DNA of 64,000 bases. Source: Isoetes taiwanensis (taxonomy: Eukaryota > Streptophyta > Lycopodiopsida > Isoetales > Isoetaceae). Each line of letters begins with the position of its first letter. Positions within the stretch are counted from its first letter, which is position 1. The stretch spans positions 78,915-142,914 of the forward strand of contig JAJEKV010000573.1 in assembly GCA_021234155.1 (NCBI GenBank), written 5' to 3'. The position numbers were made by a program, and so were the translations under genes. The notes below the pieces were generated by a model. It was not told the origin of the DNA. It ran no database searches and saw only the letters and a program-made list of their open reading frames with translations. This document shows positions 45,246 to 55,809 of the stretch, one piece after another.

Positions 45246-46300
45246 TCAAGGAATGACTCCATTATCTGCAATTTTGACACAAGCATCTACTAAGAAGAAG
45301 ATAAGAAAGACATACCACATTGGCCCCGATCCTTGGCCGAAGTTAACCTTATGATGATCGATTTTAATCTCATGATCGAACCATTGAAGCAGTGCGCTGC
45401 ACCTGGCTACCTTTGCAGCAGAATCAACAAGACTATTGTATGTAAATATGTCCTGTTCAATGCCTCTTTCCTGCATTTCTCAAAAGAGCTGCTGTGCTTG
45501 TTTTTCAAAAATTCCTCCTTCCACAAACAGCAATCAAGGATTTAAAAGTGATGCAGTCTGGCTCCACTCCTCCATGCTGCATCTCTTCAAATATCTCTAA
45601 ATGCCATGGACAAATTACCACCACCTTTGGCACATGCATCAATAACTGTGTTATAAGAATTAAAATGAGGCTTACATCCTGATCTTTTCATGCAAGCTTT
45701 GACACATTTACCACTATGGCCACAAGCACTAATCAATGCAGAGTAAACATATAGACTCACCAAAGCCTGCTGCTTTAACTTTGTAAACTACCTTTTCTGC
45801 AATCTCAAATTTTCCTAGTCTTCCAAGTGTGCTGATTATAATACTAGCCAATTTGCTTCATTGCCCACAAACCCTTTCTTGCACAGCCATCCATTCAAAA
45901 CTCTTAAGAGCTTTTTCCCATTCTCCTTTTTGCCCAACTCTCTGAAAATGTAAGGCAACTCCTCTGTACCAGTGTGTTTTTCTGAAGCTTTTCCAAGGGA
46001 GCTCCAAATGCCACTATATGAAGCGCATTGCATTACATCCTGCACTACCATAGCTGCTACCCGACTGTGTTTACTACTGTAAGATTTCTGCCTATCCAAT
46101 GTACCTTACAATACTAAAGGAGAAGACTTGTTAGAGCCAAGACCTCGCCCCTGCAAACTGGAGCTCCAAACACATTGTGGGTTGAGTCCGACATTGGCTA
46201 TAGCATCCTGAACATCTGGCTTGACCACCTTCTTTTTAGATGCAATCCAGTCGCAAAACTGGTGTACATAGATCTATTGGCTGAGAAAAAAGTTCATTAG
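45246..46300 (-). pseudogene. GUN1-like pentatricopeptide repeat protein, frameshifted relic
   Basis: Read from high to low coordinates, successive frames give IFRELGKK then GEWEKALKSFEWMAVQERV (about 45965-45865), a stop, SKLASIIISTLGRLGKFEIA (about 45855-45795), VYSALISACGHSGK (about 45750-45705), CKPHFNSYNTVIDACAKGGG (about 45680-45620), FEEMQHGGVEPDCITFKSLI (about 45590-45530) and EMQERGIEQDIFTYNSLVDS (about 45475-45420). The order and wording follow the N-terminal PPR array of GUN1, the plastid protein of retrograde signalling. At least four frameshifts and two stops, and the C-terminal repeats and SMR domain are missing. An open stretch at about 46140-46280 (HQFCDWIASKKKVVKPDVQD) may be its N-terminal part. 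It lies just downstream of MIS12 on the same strand. Confidence 0.8.
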
Positions 46301-46782
46301 ATATGCTTGATCTGAAAAAGCTTCTAATGGTTCTACTGTAGGAGAAATACAATGCTTATTCTTCTTAAAAAATTATAGAAGCCTTGTATATTCAGCTTAG
46401 GTACCACCAAATACATTGAGTTTGAGTTTAAGCCTTGGGAAGGCGTATTATGCCTCACTCTTTGAGCCGCTTTTTGTAATTGCGCTAAAGCAGAAGAGTG
46501 TTTAAGCTCAGTCAAGTAGTGCCCTAGGGTGATTCTTGGTTTGAAGATGCAGCTTGAAAAAGTTCCTAAAACCCGAAAACAAAAATGGAACGTTTTTCCA
46601 TATTAGCAATCTTACTTGCAAGAAACTAATCGACTTCCATTCACTACCACTATAGAGTTAGAAGATTAGGTTTGCAGCTAGGTGTGCATATAGGTTGGAC
46701 CCAGAATGTCTGGAAATCTAATGGGCACTGTTCAATTCAGCATTCTCCAACCACGAGCACATAGTAAAAGACGGTTGTACCT

Positions 46783-48110
46783 TTAGAAATGATTTCCAAT
46801 CTCTTCATAGATCTTCAAATTTGTAGAAAGAATGTTTGGAGTACGTACTTCTGCTTACAAAATGCAAGTAAACACTTTTGCAATATCCAGATTCATTGTA
46901 CTTCAATATGTCTGGAATTATACCTGGAGATTCAATCAAAGATGCATCACTGATCTCCTGTTTCTTTTGTACCACCATGTCCCATATATTTGCCCGATAT
47001 TTCATAACATCTGTCATGTACCATTTAAAACATGATGATGCAACAAAAGCCATGGAAATAACTCTATACAGCACCTTCAATTATTGGAAGGCTTGTATTA
47101 TCAATTAAGTTGGAAACCTCATCCAAAAAATCGCAATGTTTTTCCATCCTTTGGACTTTGTTTAACAGTTTCTTCTTCTCTGTTTGAACCTACGTACATT
47201 TGCAATTCATCTGATAAGAAGTAAGAGAATCTTCAAAGTGAAAAAAAAAACTTACACAAGCAAGATTGCTGCGAAGAATCTTAAGCTCCCTGTCCAGATC
47301 ATCACTTAGCTCCAAGAACCTCCTTTGTTCCAGTGTTCTTCCATTATCTTGTCCCTGCAAACAAGTGTCAAAAAATTGAGGGAGCACAAAAGTTCTCTCG
47401 ATGTTCTAGCATATTACCTTATCTGCCATCCTGTTCACATCTGGAATACTGAAACAGTGGTCATGACAGTAAGTCTGCCACCTATTCAAACTATGAGAAA
47501 CCTTCTCATCTACCTTTTGAAATACAGATGCTACTGCCTGGAAATAATGAAGCCTCAGGATCCAACTACGTCGCAAAAAGAAGATGAAATGATACTAGCA
47601 TTGCTTCGGCGACAAAAAAAAAAAAAAAAAAAAAAACAGATAGGATTGTAAAAACTATGCCATGGGACTCTTAATTTGTCAGTTTAAATCTTCATGGACG
47701 CAATATGGAAGAAGTTTGAACTGAACTATACTTTGCATATCTAGTCGTCCTTGTTTAGCCCTTAAAGAATGAGAAAACTTTTATTATGCCCATCAAAATG
47801 CATGATATGAACTTTACAACAGCCAAAGACCTGCTTTATTGCTTCATCCGGATCGTCCAAATTCTGAAACACTTTCATGGAATTACTGCATCGACAGAAT
47901 GTGAGCGCAAGGGCATTGTAAGTATTCAGACCTAATCGCGAAATGCTTACTGTTCCATAATACGAGTTGCATCATCCAATAAGGTAGCTACCTGCCACAA
48001 ACAGACAAGCTCCTGACGGAGTTACACCATTTTTAATCAAAATAGAAATGTGGGTAACTCACTGCATCCTTCACATCGTCGTAAAACCCATCCGATCCGA
48101 GCTTTGCCAT
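46783..48110 (-). CDS. MIS12: MIS12 kinetochore protein
   Basis: Eight exons on the minus strand with GT-AG junctions: 48110-48063, 47991-47951, 47885-47831, 47537-47418, 47354-47256, 47189-47075, 47010-46924, 46850-46783. Joined they give 210 residues without a stop, close to the about 240 of Arabidopsis MIS12. Start MAKLGSDGFYDDVKDAVATL; the best family signature is KVDEKVSHSLNRWQTYCHDH followed by CFSIPDV (about residues 56-83), equivalent to the LxxWExYCxxHCFxVPD block of plant MIS12. The rest is helical and coiled-coil-like (LDRELKILRSNL, TEKKKLLNKVQRMEKHCDFL). Known role: subunit of the Mis12 complex linking centromeric chromatin to the NDC80 complex. One donor (exon 6, G|GTGCTG) is weak. 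Intron 3 holds a 23-A run at 47614-47636. Exon boundaries were read by eye; the family call is good but not certain. Confidence 0.85.
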
Positions 48111-48169
48111 GCAGGATGCAGGCGTGAAGAGGGAGAAGCCGACAGACGAAGGAGATGGGAAGCCAACAA

Positions 48170-49162
48170 AGAAACAAATACAATAATTTATTGTAATTCC
48201 AATATGGCCCTTGTCTAAAATACTATCTATCTATCTAACTAGTAATCTATTTATGGTTGCTGGGCATACTTTGGGAGGCTGTAAATGTTTTAGCCACAAT
48301 GAGAAAAGCGTGCAGTATAATTTTTTTATTATAACAAAAATTTTCCAAAGGTTTAAGAACGTTTAAGAAACCTATCTCCTTCATGTTAGATGGTTTTGCA
48401 TCGGTATCTTTGAGAGCTTTGAGTAGAACATTGTGATGCTTGCTCTTAGCAATTTTGAGTGGGAGTAAAATGTTAATCTAAGCAGGTTTGAGGTGAGGTT
48501 ATAGTCAAAGTCTGGCGAGGAGTTCCAAGGTGCATTCTTCGGGTATCTCTACCAAGTCTTGATTGAATCCTGGCTGTTGGTTCTGCATATGTTGGTCATC
48601 ACTCTCCTAGTTTTGTGCTTGTTGCTCTTCAGTCTCCAATTGCTCGTCTTCTTCAGTGTGGTACGACAACAGGACATACATTGTCCAATATCCAATCCTA
48701 TGGACCTATAGATTGTTGGTAAATAACTCAAGTTTTGCTATGTATTTCGTTGTTTGTGCTGTATATCTTGGCTTTTCTTTTCTCGTAATTTTTGTACAAA
48801 GGATAAAAATGAACGGTGCCAATAATATGCATTTGGATTCGTCCATTTAGATGTTGGCAAAGTATAGCTTGAAATGCATTCAACTCTGGGAGGGTGATAT
48901 CTGGGCATTCATCTAAGTTCACATCGAATGACGTCATTGAACCGTGTAAATCATCGATTGATTGCTCCAATTGAGCAATGTGTTGGAGCACATCGTCTGT
49001 ATCATTTTTTGTAGGCATCTGTAAAACAAAAGCATGATGTTAAATTGATACATTTTTTTGGATGCAACAGAAAATATGTCTTACCCTAGGGTTGATAATG
49101 ATGCCAAGATTTTTGGTACCTAAGTTGTGTTCATTATTGTCTTCCATCTTTGAGAGCTAGAT
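48170..49162 (-). other. Decayed minus-strand coding scraps
   Basis: Two minus-strand stretches look biased: 49018-48830 (MPTKNDTDDVLQHIAQLEQS, acidic and coiled-coil-like) and about 48665-48540 (EEDEQLETEEQQAQN, stop, then QNQQPGFNQDLVEIPEECTL). They could be relics of one nuclear or transposon protein. No domain recognised; between them is AT-rich DNA. Confidence 0.25.
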
Positions 49163-49285
49163 CCTCTGCAAATATAAGACTTGGAGGTCGTATATAAGGG
49201 GCAAAAAAAAGTAGTAGGTGGTGAAGCCTCTGCAAATATAAGGCTTGGAGGTCGTATATAAGGGGCAAAAAAAGGTAGGTGAAGA
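49163..49285 (+). promoter_or_regulatory. Twin 64-bp TATA-containing repeats at the LINE 5' end
   Basis: CCTCTGCAAATATAAGRCTT then GGAGGTCGTATATAAGGGGC occurs at 49163 and 49227. Each copy contains TATATAAGG. Tandem monomers with promoter motifs directly before ORF1 are reminiscent of monomer-type LINE promoters; function is inferred. Confidence 0.55.
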
Positions 49286-49365
49286 GCTTAAAAAGGCAAT
49301 GGCCTTTAGAGAGAAAGTTCTCTAAGAAGATTTTCGTGAAGAACGCGAGACGACGGAGTAAGGAA

Positions 49366-50721
49366 ATGGCGACGTCAACAGCGGCCGCCTCAGCGGCAGG
49401 TGGAAACATCAGGGAGGAGCGGGGGGGCCAGAGAGAGAAGGATTCGGGAGAGTATTCGAGGGGGACAGGGGGACTGCAGACGAGCTCTGCTGCTGCAGAA
49501 GCACATCAGATCGAATCACAGGCAGGTCAGGCAGATCGTGGTCATGAGGCAGCAACAAATGCTTCATTGGGTCCTGGGAGCTCGCTCCACGGCTTCAGCT
49601 TCACAGATATCTCACAGAATGGTCCGATAGTAGCATTGGGGGCAAAAGCCCCAAATTCTAGAGACACTCTTAGAAATCTTGATTTTGGATCAGAAGGCCC
49701 ATTGATTCCAGAGCATGTTGAAGGAAATGAGGCAGGGAGAAACGATGCAGTAGGGAGCTGTGTAGGAGATAAAGCGGCATCACAAAAACCGAAATCTGTC
49801 TTGGGGACGGATAATGGTAGGGGCAAAGCAACACCAGTTCATTACAAGGACACAAGCCTGATGGGACAGAGAAAATCGGGCATGGACGACACAGGCCTGA
49901 TGGGACAGTGCAAAACGGGCATGGAGGGAAGTAAGAATACTTTCAGCCAGGGAGTAAGCCTCTCTTCAAAGGCAGAGCAGGGGGCTACTAGGCATCATGC
50001 AGCTGGCCAAGGGGCTTTTGGTCTCCATCACGGTGAAGGGGCATTTGGTCCCCAACAAGGCTTTAAGGAAATGCCCCAGGCTTACAGTTCATTCACACCA
50101 CATGCCCCAAGGTATAAAGCAATCAACGAAATCGATAAGATCATGATGGAAGCTGAAGCAGATGATATTCAAGCATTCCCAAAGGACTTAAACAGAGGTA
50201 AGAATTCTCCCTCTACATCAGTAGATAATGTGATCATTCAGAACCAGAAACAGGATAGTGAAGCATGCAAAGTAAGAGTAGGGGAAGATCGGGCCTCGGC
50301 TAGTGGCAATGCAAAGAGTTATGCAAGGGAGGCTTGGAAAAACAATGACACGATAGCAAGAGTTAACAAGCCCAGATTCTCAGAGTGGATAAAGAATAAG
50401 GTGCCAACAGAAACAGCCAGGAGTTTGAGAGTAGATGCAGCACTTAAAATAGTAGAAGCAGGTTTCGCTCAAGATCTGGGCAAATTGAACAAAGGCCAAC
50501 TTGAAGAAAATGGAACTGAAAGCGCTGGGAATATGGAAGTAGATGAGGAGTCTAACTTTCCAATAGCAGAGATAGATCATGGTATGCACGTAAAAATGGT
50601 GGAGAACTTGGTATCACGATCTGTCATTGGTTTCTTTTACAGTGAGGATTCCCCGGACTTTCAAAAACTAGAATTTTGGTTGTCAACTCACTTGAAAAGG
50701 TTAGGTTTGCCTCAAAGATGA
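49366..50721 (+). pseudogene. LINE ORF1 protein, N-terminal part with DUF4283 start
   Basis: The likely start is ATG at 49366 (MATSTAAASAAGGN); the frame is open further upstream to 49279. It runs 452 codons to TGA at 50719-50721. The N-terminal 250 residues are low-complexity and Gly-rich, with an internal repeat (DTSLMGQRKSGMD, DTGLMGQCKTGME at about 49850-49925) and another (GAFGLHHGE, GAFGPQQGF). Near the end, LVSRSVIGFFYSEDSPDFQK is the start of the DUF4283 nucleic-acid-binding domain found in plant LINE ORF1 proteins. The next DUF4283 block, GGNFFLILFHSEDERDKMVV (about 50733-50800), continues in another frame, so a frameshift cuts the domain. The role in the family is RNA binding in the transposition complex. 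Confidence 0.75.
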
Positions 50722-51066
50722 ATCCCTAAAGGCACTAGGTGGCAACTTCTTCCTCATCTTATTCCATAGTGAAGACGAAAGAGATAAGATGGTGGTTTCA
50801 CAAGCAATGACACTTTTATGGGGAATACATCTTATATCAATACTATTCTCCCCGGATTCTCCCCATCAAATGTCAAGAATCAAAATCCCATGCTGGCGGA
50901 GATTGAACACCTACCTCCGCATATGCCGATACAGAAGTTTTTAAAGGCCATTGCTAACACAATAGGCGCTTTTATATCTCAAATTCCATAGCCAGAGGGC
51001 CAAGGATTTGTGTAGCCATTCCAAAGAAAGACATGCATACAAAGGGGTGATAGTTAAGAGTGGCAA

Positions 51067-51732
51067 GTGCTCGCTCAAATTTCCTTGAAATTGACCAACA
51101 AATGGGAAATATATGTAATGTTTCCAGATCTAAAAATTGAAGGGCTGGAAGAGAACCCTCAGGCAAGATCTAAAGAAGAAATGAGTCCTCAACATCAAGC
51201 ACAGAGCGATAATCCCAAAGATCCCGCCACAAGTGATGGGGTCCCAATGAGCCACCCCACGGCTCCCGCAACAATCACCCCATGTGCTCCAAGCTGGGGA
51301 GCAGAAACCCCTAACACTAGCAATGTGGCATCCCCAACCAAGGGACCTACATCGGAGTCTATCGTCTCCACAACTGTTGTGGGCTTGTCAAAAACAGATG
51401 GTCAAACTTGGGAAGTGGGAGGTGCCAGGCAAAAAGGGAGAACCAGAAATATTGCTCGAAAGAATGGAGGGCCTCACCCAAAGTCCCCTCCCCACGTGTC
51501 TCTCAACACCCATATTGTCTCTGAGGTAAACAACCCTTTCTCTCAGTACATTAAAGAAGTAATGAGTTCAGAGGAGGCATTTCCAGACAAAGCGAAAGGA
51601 AATCGAGGAGATATTGTAGGATGGGGAGAGTTGGTTGCCATAGAGAGTGCCCTCCCATCACACAAAAACCGATGGGCAGACCTTGCAATGGAAGAGGAGA
51701 ATGGGGAGGATTTAAGACCCGCCCAAAGGTAA
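51067..51732 (+). pseudogene. LINE ORF1 C-terminal part
   Basis: An open frame of 221 codons following the broken DUF4283 region. It begins within the end of that domain (LKLTNKWEIYVMFPDLKIEG) and continues as a Ser-, Thr- and Pro-rich tail (TAPATITPCAPSWG), then a basic stretch. A CCHC knuckle, common in plant LINE ORF1, is not seen. A 16-A run (51736-51751) separates it from ORF2. Confidence 0.65.
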
Positions 51733-51818
51733 CGGAAAAAAAAAAAAAAAAGGCGTAATAATAGACATGATGGGACGGGTAACATGAAAAGGAAGAAAGG
51801 GTCTCCAAACATCTCCCC

Positions 51819-52690
51819 ATGAATTATAAAATCCTTAGCTGGAATATCAGGGGAGTAAAATCCTCGGAATACAAGAAAAACAGATTATCAAACACAATCA
51901 AGGAGATAAATCCACACATTATATGCATGTAGGAGCATAAATGTAAACAGGAGGAGATACATGGATTGTTCAACACAATAGGTAAAGAATATGTGGGCAT
52001 TGCTGCAGTAAAAGATACCTCTAGTGGTGCTTCAAGAAATTCGTAAGAAGTTGTATAATTGCTTTCAGATCTCCAATTGGCCTGATCGTATTAAAATTCC
52101 AATATGGAGTGATCATCTAAAAGTGATTGATGCTTCAGGGACATTTCTTACTTCTGGAAGTACTTTGTAGTATTTTGAGTGTATAATATGAAGTAAAACA
52201 CGTTCTTCAAAAAAGATACCTCTAGTGCAGGCACTTTGATCGCCTGGAAGAAGGATGTAAAAGTATGTGATTCACAAGTAGACAGGTTTGGTAGGTGGGC
52301 TATAATTCTATGGCGACAAGAAGGTAGAATATGGGGTCCGGTGAATATTTACGCCCATAACAACCCCAAAGGGGAGGGCTTTATGGGCCACTCTCGTATT
52401 ATAGATTGAAAGGCTTTGTAAGTCGTAGCTTGGCTAATGATGTGGGATTTCAATATGGTGGAGGCGGCCGAGGATAGACAAGGGCGCGGGCCGTAAATTG
52501 TACATGGGTTTGAGAAGCTTCAAAGTGGTGTAAATTGGTAGAGGATATGGGTTTTATGGAGCTCGGAGGGAGATAAGGGATTTACATGGTGTAATGGATG
52601 GTGGGAGCAGGAGGACGATGCAAGGCACGATAGATGCTACATGAATGACGGGGTTTTTCCATCTTCCCATACCTTCAAAGGTCCAATCAA
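51819..52690 (+). pseudogene. LINE ORF2, apurinic-type endonuclease domain
   Basis: ATG at 51819 opens MNYKILSWNIRGVKSSEYKK, the N-terminal EEP-endonuclease signature (WNIRG) with the catalytic region PHIICM-stop-EHKC, where the usual reading is CLQEHK. After the insert at 52027-52210 it resumes AGTLIAWKKDVKV, RFGRWAIILW and GPVNIYAHN, then decays with DFNMVEAAEDR (about 52448-52480) as the remains of the GDFN motif. Role in the family: nicks target DNA to prime reverse transcription. Stops and the insertion make it dead. Confidence 0.8.
52010..52227 (+). mobile_element. 184-bp insert with 17-bp target duplication inside the LINE endonuclease
   Basis: AAAAGATACCTCTAGTG occurs at 52010-52026 and 52211-52227, exactly flanking 52027-52210. 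The LINE endonuclease frame is continuous if the insert and one repeat are skipped. The insert is open from its first base (VLQEIRKKLYNCFQISNWPD) to TAG about 140 bases in, then has an untranslated-like tail ending TTCTTCAA. It therefore looks like the 3' end of a spliced message or LINE ORF copied in by LINE machinery. Confidence 0.85.
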
Positions 52691-53288
52691 TTAAAGAATG
52701 CTATCTCCGATCATAATCCACAAGTGATATCTACTAAGAAGGGTCGGCTTTAGAACTTCTAAAACAAGATTCAAATTAAATACCGATATTTGAAAGACCC
52801 AGATTTTGTGGAGACTGCAAAAAGCATATGGTAATCGGCTTTTAGAACGGAACCGGTATGGAAACCATGATAATAGCTCTTTCAAATATTAAAAATTATG
52901 CTAAAAGTCGGGTAGGGCTAAAGTGCAAAAAGAAAGGGAAGAACTGGATTCCCTTTATGGCCAACTCCTCTCACTTAGAGCATTGGGCCCCAATGATGGG
53001 ATGGAGGAGAAAAGAATAATTGAACAGATAAAGGCATTAGAAGAGGTCAAGATAGCTGAAAACCGATGTAAAGGTGTTTGACCGCTAAAAGAAGCCGATA
53101 AATGCACAAAGTTCTTCTTCAAGACAAAATTTTAAAGAAAAGAAGAGATCTTCCACACTATCATCCATCACTCAAAATGACGGCTCGATTCTCAAATCTT
53201 CAGGAGATCTCAAAAGGTATCTATATAACCATTTCAATGCTTTCTTTGGAGAACATAACTTACCATTTCAAGAGACTTTTGAAGAGCT

Positions 53289-54420
53289 GTGGTTTCAAAA
53301 GTCTCACCTATAATGAACTCTAGCCAGCAAGATATATTAAGTCTTCCCCTCTCTATTGAGGACCTTCAAAAGGCCACCTTTTTACTGGCTAAAAATAAAT
53401 GTCCGGGTATGGATGGAATTCCCATAGAATTCTATCAATGCATTTGGGAATGGGTTAAGGATGACATCTTCTCTACATACACCGACTTTATGCAAGCTGA
53501 TAATCTAAATCCAAGATTGAACACAGGATGTATTTCCTTGGTTCCCAAGAGTAAGGAGCCAAGCACAATCAATGATTGGAGGCCCATCACACTTTTATCT
53601 GCATTCTATAAAATCATAGCCGCAGAGAAGATCAAGCCAATTCTAGCTGAAGGCATCTCACACGCCCAATCGGGCTGTCTACCGGGCAAGAGTATCCTGA
53701 GCAATGTCGCAGCAGCATTTGAAGGTTTGCACTAGGCTAGAAAAACAAGACAAAAGGTGGCCTACCTAAAGCTAGACTTTACCAAAGCTTATGACAGTAT
53801 CAGATGGAGTTTTCTGCATAAAATGATGCTCAAGCTGGGTTGTGGGAAAATCTTTACAGAAGGGGTCATGAAACTTCTGCGATCTGCTCGAGCTTCAGTC
53901 CTATTCCAAGGCGAATCCTCTCCAATATTTGACATAAAAAAAGGCATCAGGCAAGGGTGCCCCTTAGCCCCATTCCTCTTCAATATTGCAGCAGAAGCAC
54001 TTTCACAATTATTCGTGCAAGCCTCGGCAGACGATATGATTCAGGGACTAGAAATGTTAGATGGCTCTCAACAAATATGTAACCAATATGCAGATGACAC
54101 ATTTCTATTCATAGAGGCAGAGGAAGAGAACCTGTCATGCGCAGGCAAATTACTAGCCTCCTTCTCAATAGCTTTAGGATGTCTCATAAATTGGAATAGA
54201 TGCGCAGTACAATGGCCTTTGGAAGAACCACATCGCACATGCTTGACAATCCTACCATGGAAAATAATTCCAGAGGGTGAGCATTCCAACCTATCAGGTG
54301 TTCCAGTGGGCATCAATATCGCTAAGGCACAAATATGGGACGAAATACTACTAGGCCTTCAGAAACACTTAAATTGGTGGAAGGTGGCAAAGCTTATCAC
54401 TATGTGTCGGATTATAAAGG
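53289..54420 (+). pseudogene. LINE ORF2, reverse transcriptase domain
   Basis: Two adjoining blocks in one frame, 53289-53735 and 53757-54536, separated by a single TAG. Ordered RT motifs: LAKNKCPGMDGIPIEFYQ, TGCISLVPKSKEPSTINDWR with PITLLSAFYKI, AQSGCLPGKSI, VAYLKLDFTKAYDSIRW (motif A aspartates), GIRQGCPLAPFLFNIAAEAL and QYADDTFLFIEA (motif C, YADD, about 54088-54123), then LGCLINWNRC and the thumb. The catalytic aspartates are kept. Only one stop interrupts about 410 codons, so this part is much better preserved than the endonuclease. Confidence 0.93.
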
Positions 54421-54429
54421 GCAAAACAT

Positions 54430-55675
54430 GTGTTAAGCAATACTCATGTATACACTTCATCAATTTTACTAGCCCCAAAGGAGAAGGCACAAGAATTAGA
54501 AGGGCTAATCCGCAACTTTGTCTGGGGAGGGAATGAAGAAGGGGCAGTGGTTAAAATCACTTGGTGGAAGTGCAAGAGAGATAAGACAGAAGGAGGAATT
54601 GGAATGGTCGACATATCATTACAGAGCAAAGTATTAATAGCCAAATTCATATGGAAGATCCTACGTAAAGAGGTGAAGTCTCCGTGTATGCACCTCATCA
54701 ACCAGCTCTATTAGCGCCATGTAAGCATAGTAAGCCTCCGCCAAAGTCTCACTCCCATGATCACTGTTTTTACCTTAAGCCATGTAGAGAAGCTTCTTCT
54801 ATTCCCTCAAGGGATTAATTTCGGCTTGGCAAATCATAAAAAACTATTTACGCTTGACATCAACAAATTCAAGCAGAGACTTCCCCTCCATGGTGGGTAC
54901 CTGGTTCTCAGACAACAAACAGGGCCCCTTAGGTATGGTGGCTGATGCAAGGATCGTAAAGAGGTGGAAAAATTGTGGAATAGATTCTTGTGCTCAATGG
55001 TACAAGGGAGAGCAATTAGTCAGTTGGGCAGAATTTTAGGTATGTTTTGCCTTAAAGAACGCAGAGAAAATAATATGGGAATGTGTGGCCACAGTACTTC
55101 CAAACACTATAACTACAGGAGATCAAAATCCATGGGTTCTACACCCCGCGATTTTGCCAAACAAGTTTGTGAAATCAAGTTACAGAAGCTTGAGGACTAA
55201 GGGTTTACTTCCAATACCAACCAAATGGGAACTAGTAATCACGGAGGAAAACCTTAAAAACATCTGGAGAGATGCGTGGCAGAAATATCTTCCCCCTCGG
55301 ATAAATGCTTTCCTCTGGCAAGTGATACACAGGGTCTCAAGGGTCAACCAACTAGTCTCAAAGTGGGACAATAACGTCAGCCCAGTATGCCCCTTGTGCG
55401 AGGCCGAACAGGAATCCATAGAACATTGTCTGGTGGAATGTGAGAAGCTGCAAGTAGTATGGGCATGGAGTCTGGATAGCTTTGAATACCCGTTAGGTAC
55501 CAAGGAACTGTTGCTGGGAATCCTTCCCCTAGAATGGTGCTCCATGAAGAAGGTGGCCTTTCATATAGCTAGGGCCTGGACAATCTGGTCAATATGGAAA
55601 AGGAGAAATGCCTTGGTCTTCGATGAAAATCAAGAAGACATATCACCACATCAGCTTCTAATGTATAAGCATTAG
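54430..55675 (+). pseudogene. LINE ORF2 C-terminal region with zf-RVT
   Basis: After two frame shifts the ORF2 tail continues: AQELEGLIRNFVWGGNEEGA and ITWWKCKRDKTEGGIGMVDI (54480-54620), the conserved FxW..GG.G stretch after the RT thumb, and then an open block 55085-55675 with YLPPRINAFLWQVIHR, PVCPLCEAEQESIEHCLVEC and VWAWSL (about 55288-55475), the cysteine-histidine finger of plant LINEs. It ends with TAG at 55673-55675. The following 125 bases would be the LINE 3' UTR. Confidence 0.88.
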
Positions 55676-55809
55676 GAGTTCCCTGCCAATTTACCTATAC
55701 AGGAAGAAGAAAGGACTATAACAACTGGTCAACTCAAGGAAACTTATTGAGAATATAACTTCTCAGTATAAATATCCACAGTTGGAGTGAAACTTGTATT
55801 CTTCAAAGA

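Larger units (their letters stand above)
49163..55800 (+). mobile_element. Nearly full-length LINE (plant L1-like), inactivated
   Basis: A non-LTR retrotransposon in plus orientation: 5' twin repeats (49163-49285), ORF1 (49366-51732, one frame break), ORF2 endonuclease (51819 to about 52690), reverse transcriptase (about 53289-54410) and C-terminal zinc finger (about 55240-55480). The 3' end lies near GTATTCTTCAAAG at about 55795-55808, resembling the TTCAA(n) ends of the other LINE and of the insert at 52210. No poly(A) or target duplication could be fixed, so outer limits are approximate. Confidence 0.85.

Noticed and set aside
47614-47636. A-run in MIS12 intron 3 as a retroposon tail
   Set aside because: No body or target duplication can be paired; could be a simple A-tract.
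54068-54316. Minus-strand frames opposite the reverse transcriptase
   Set aside because: They mirror a well-supported coding frame on the plus strand and lack any motif of their own.
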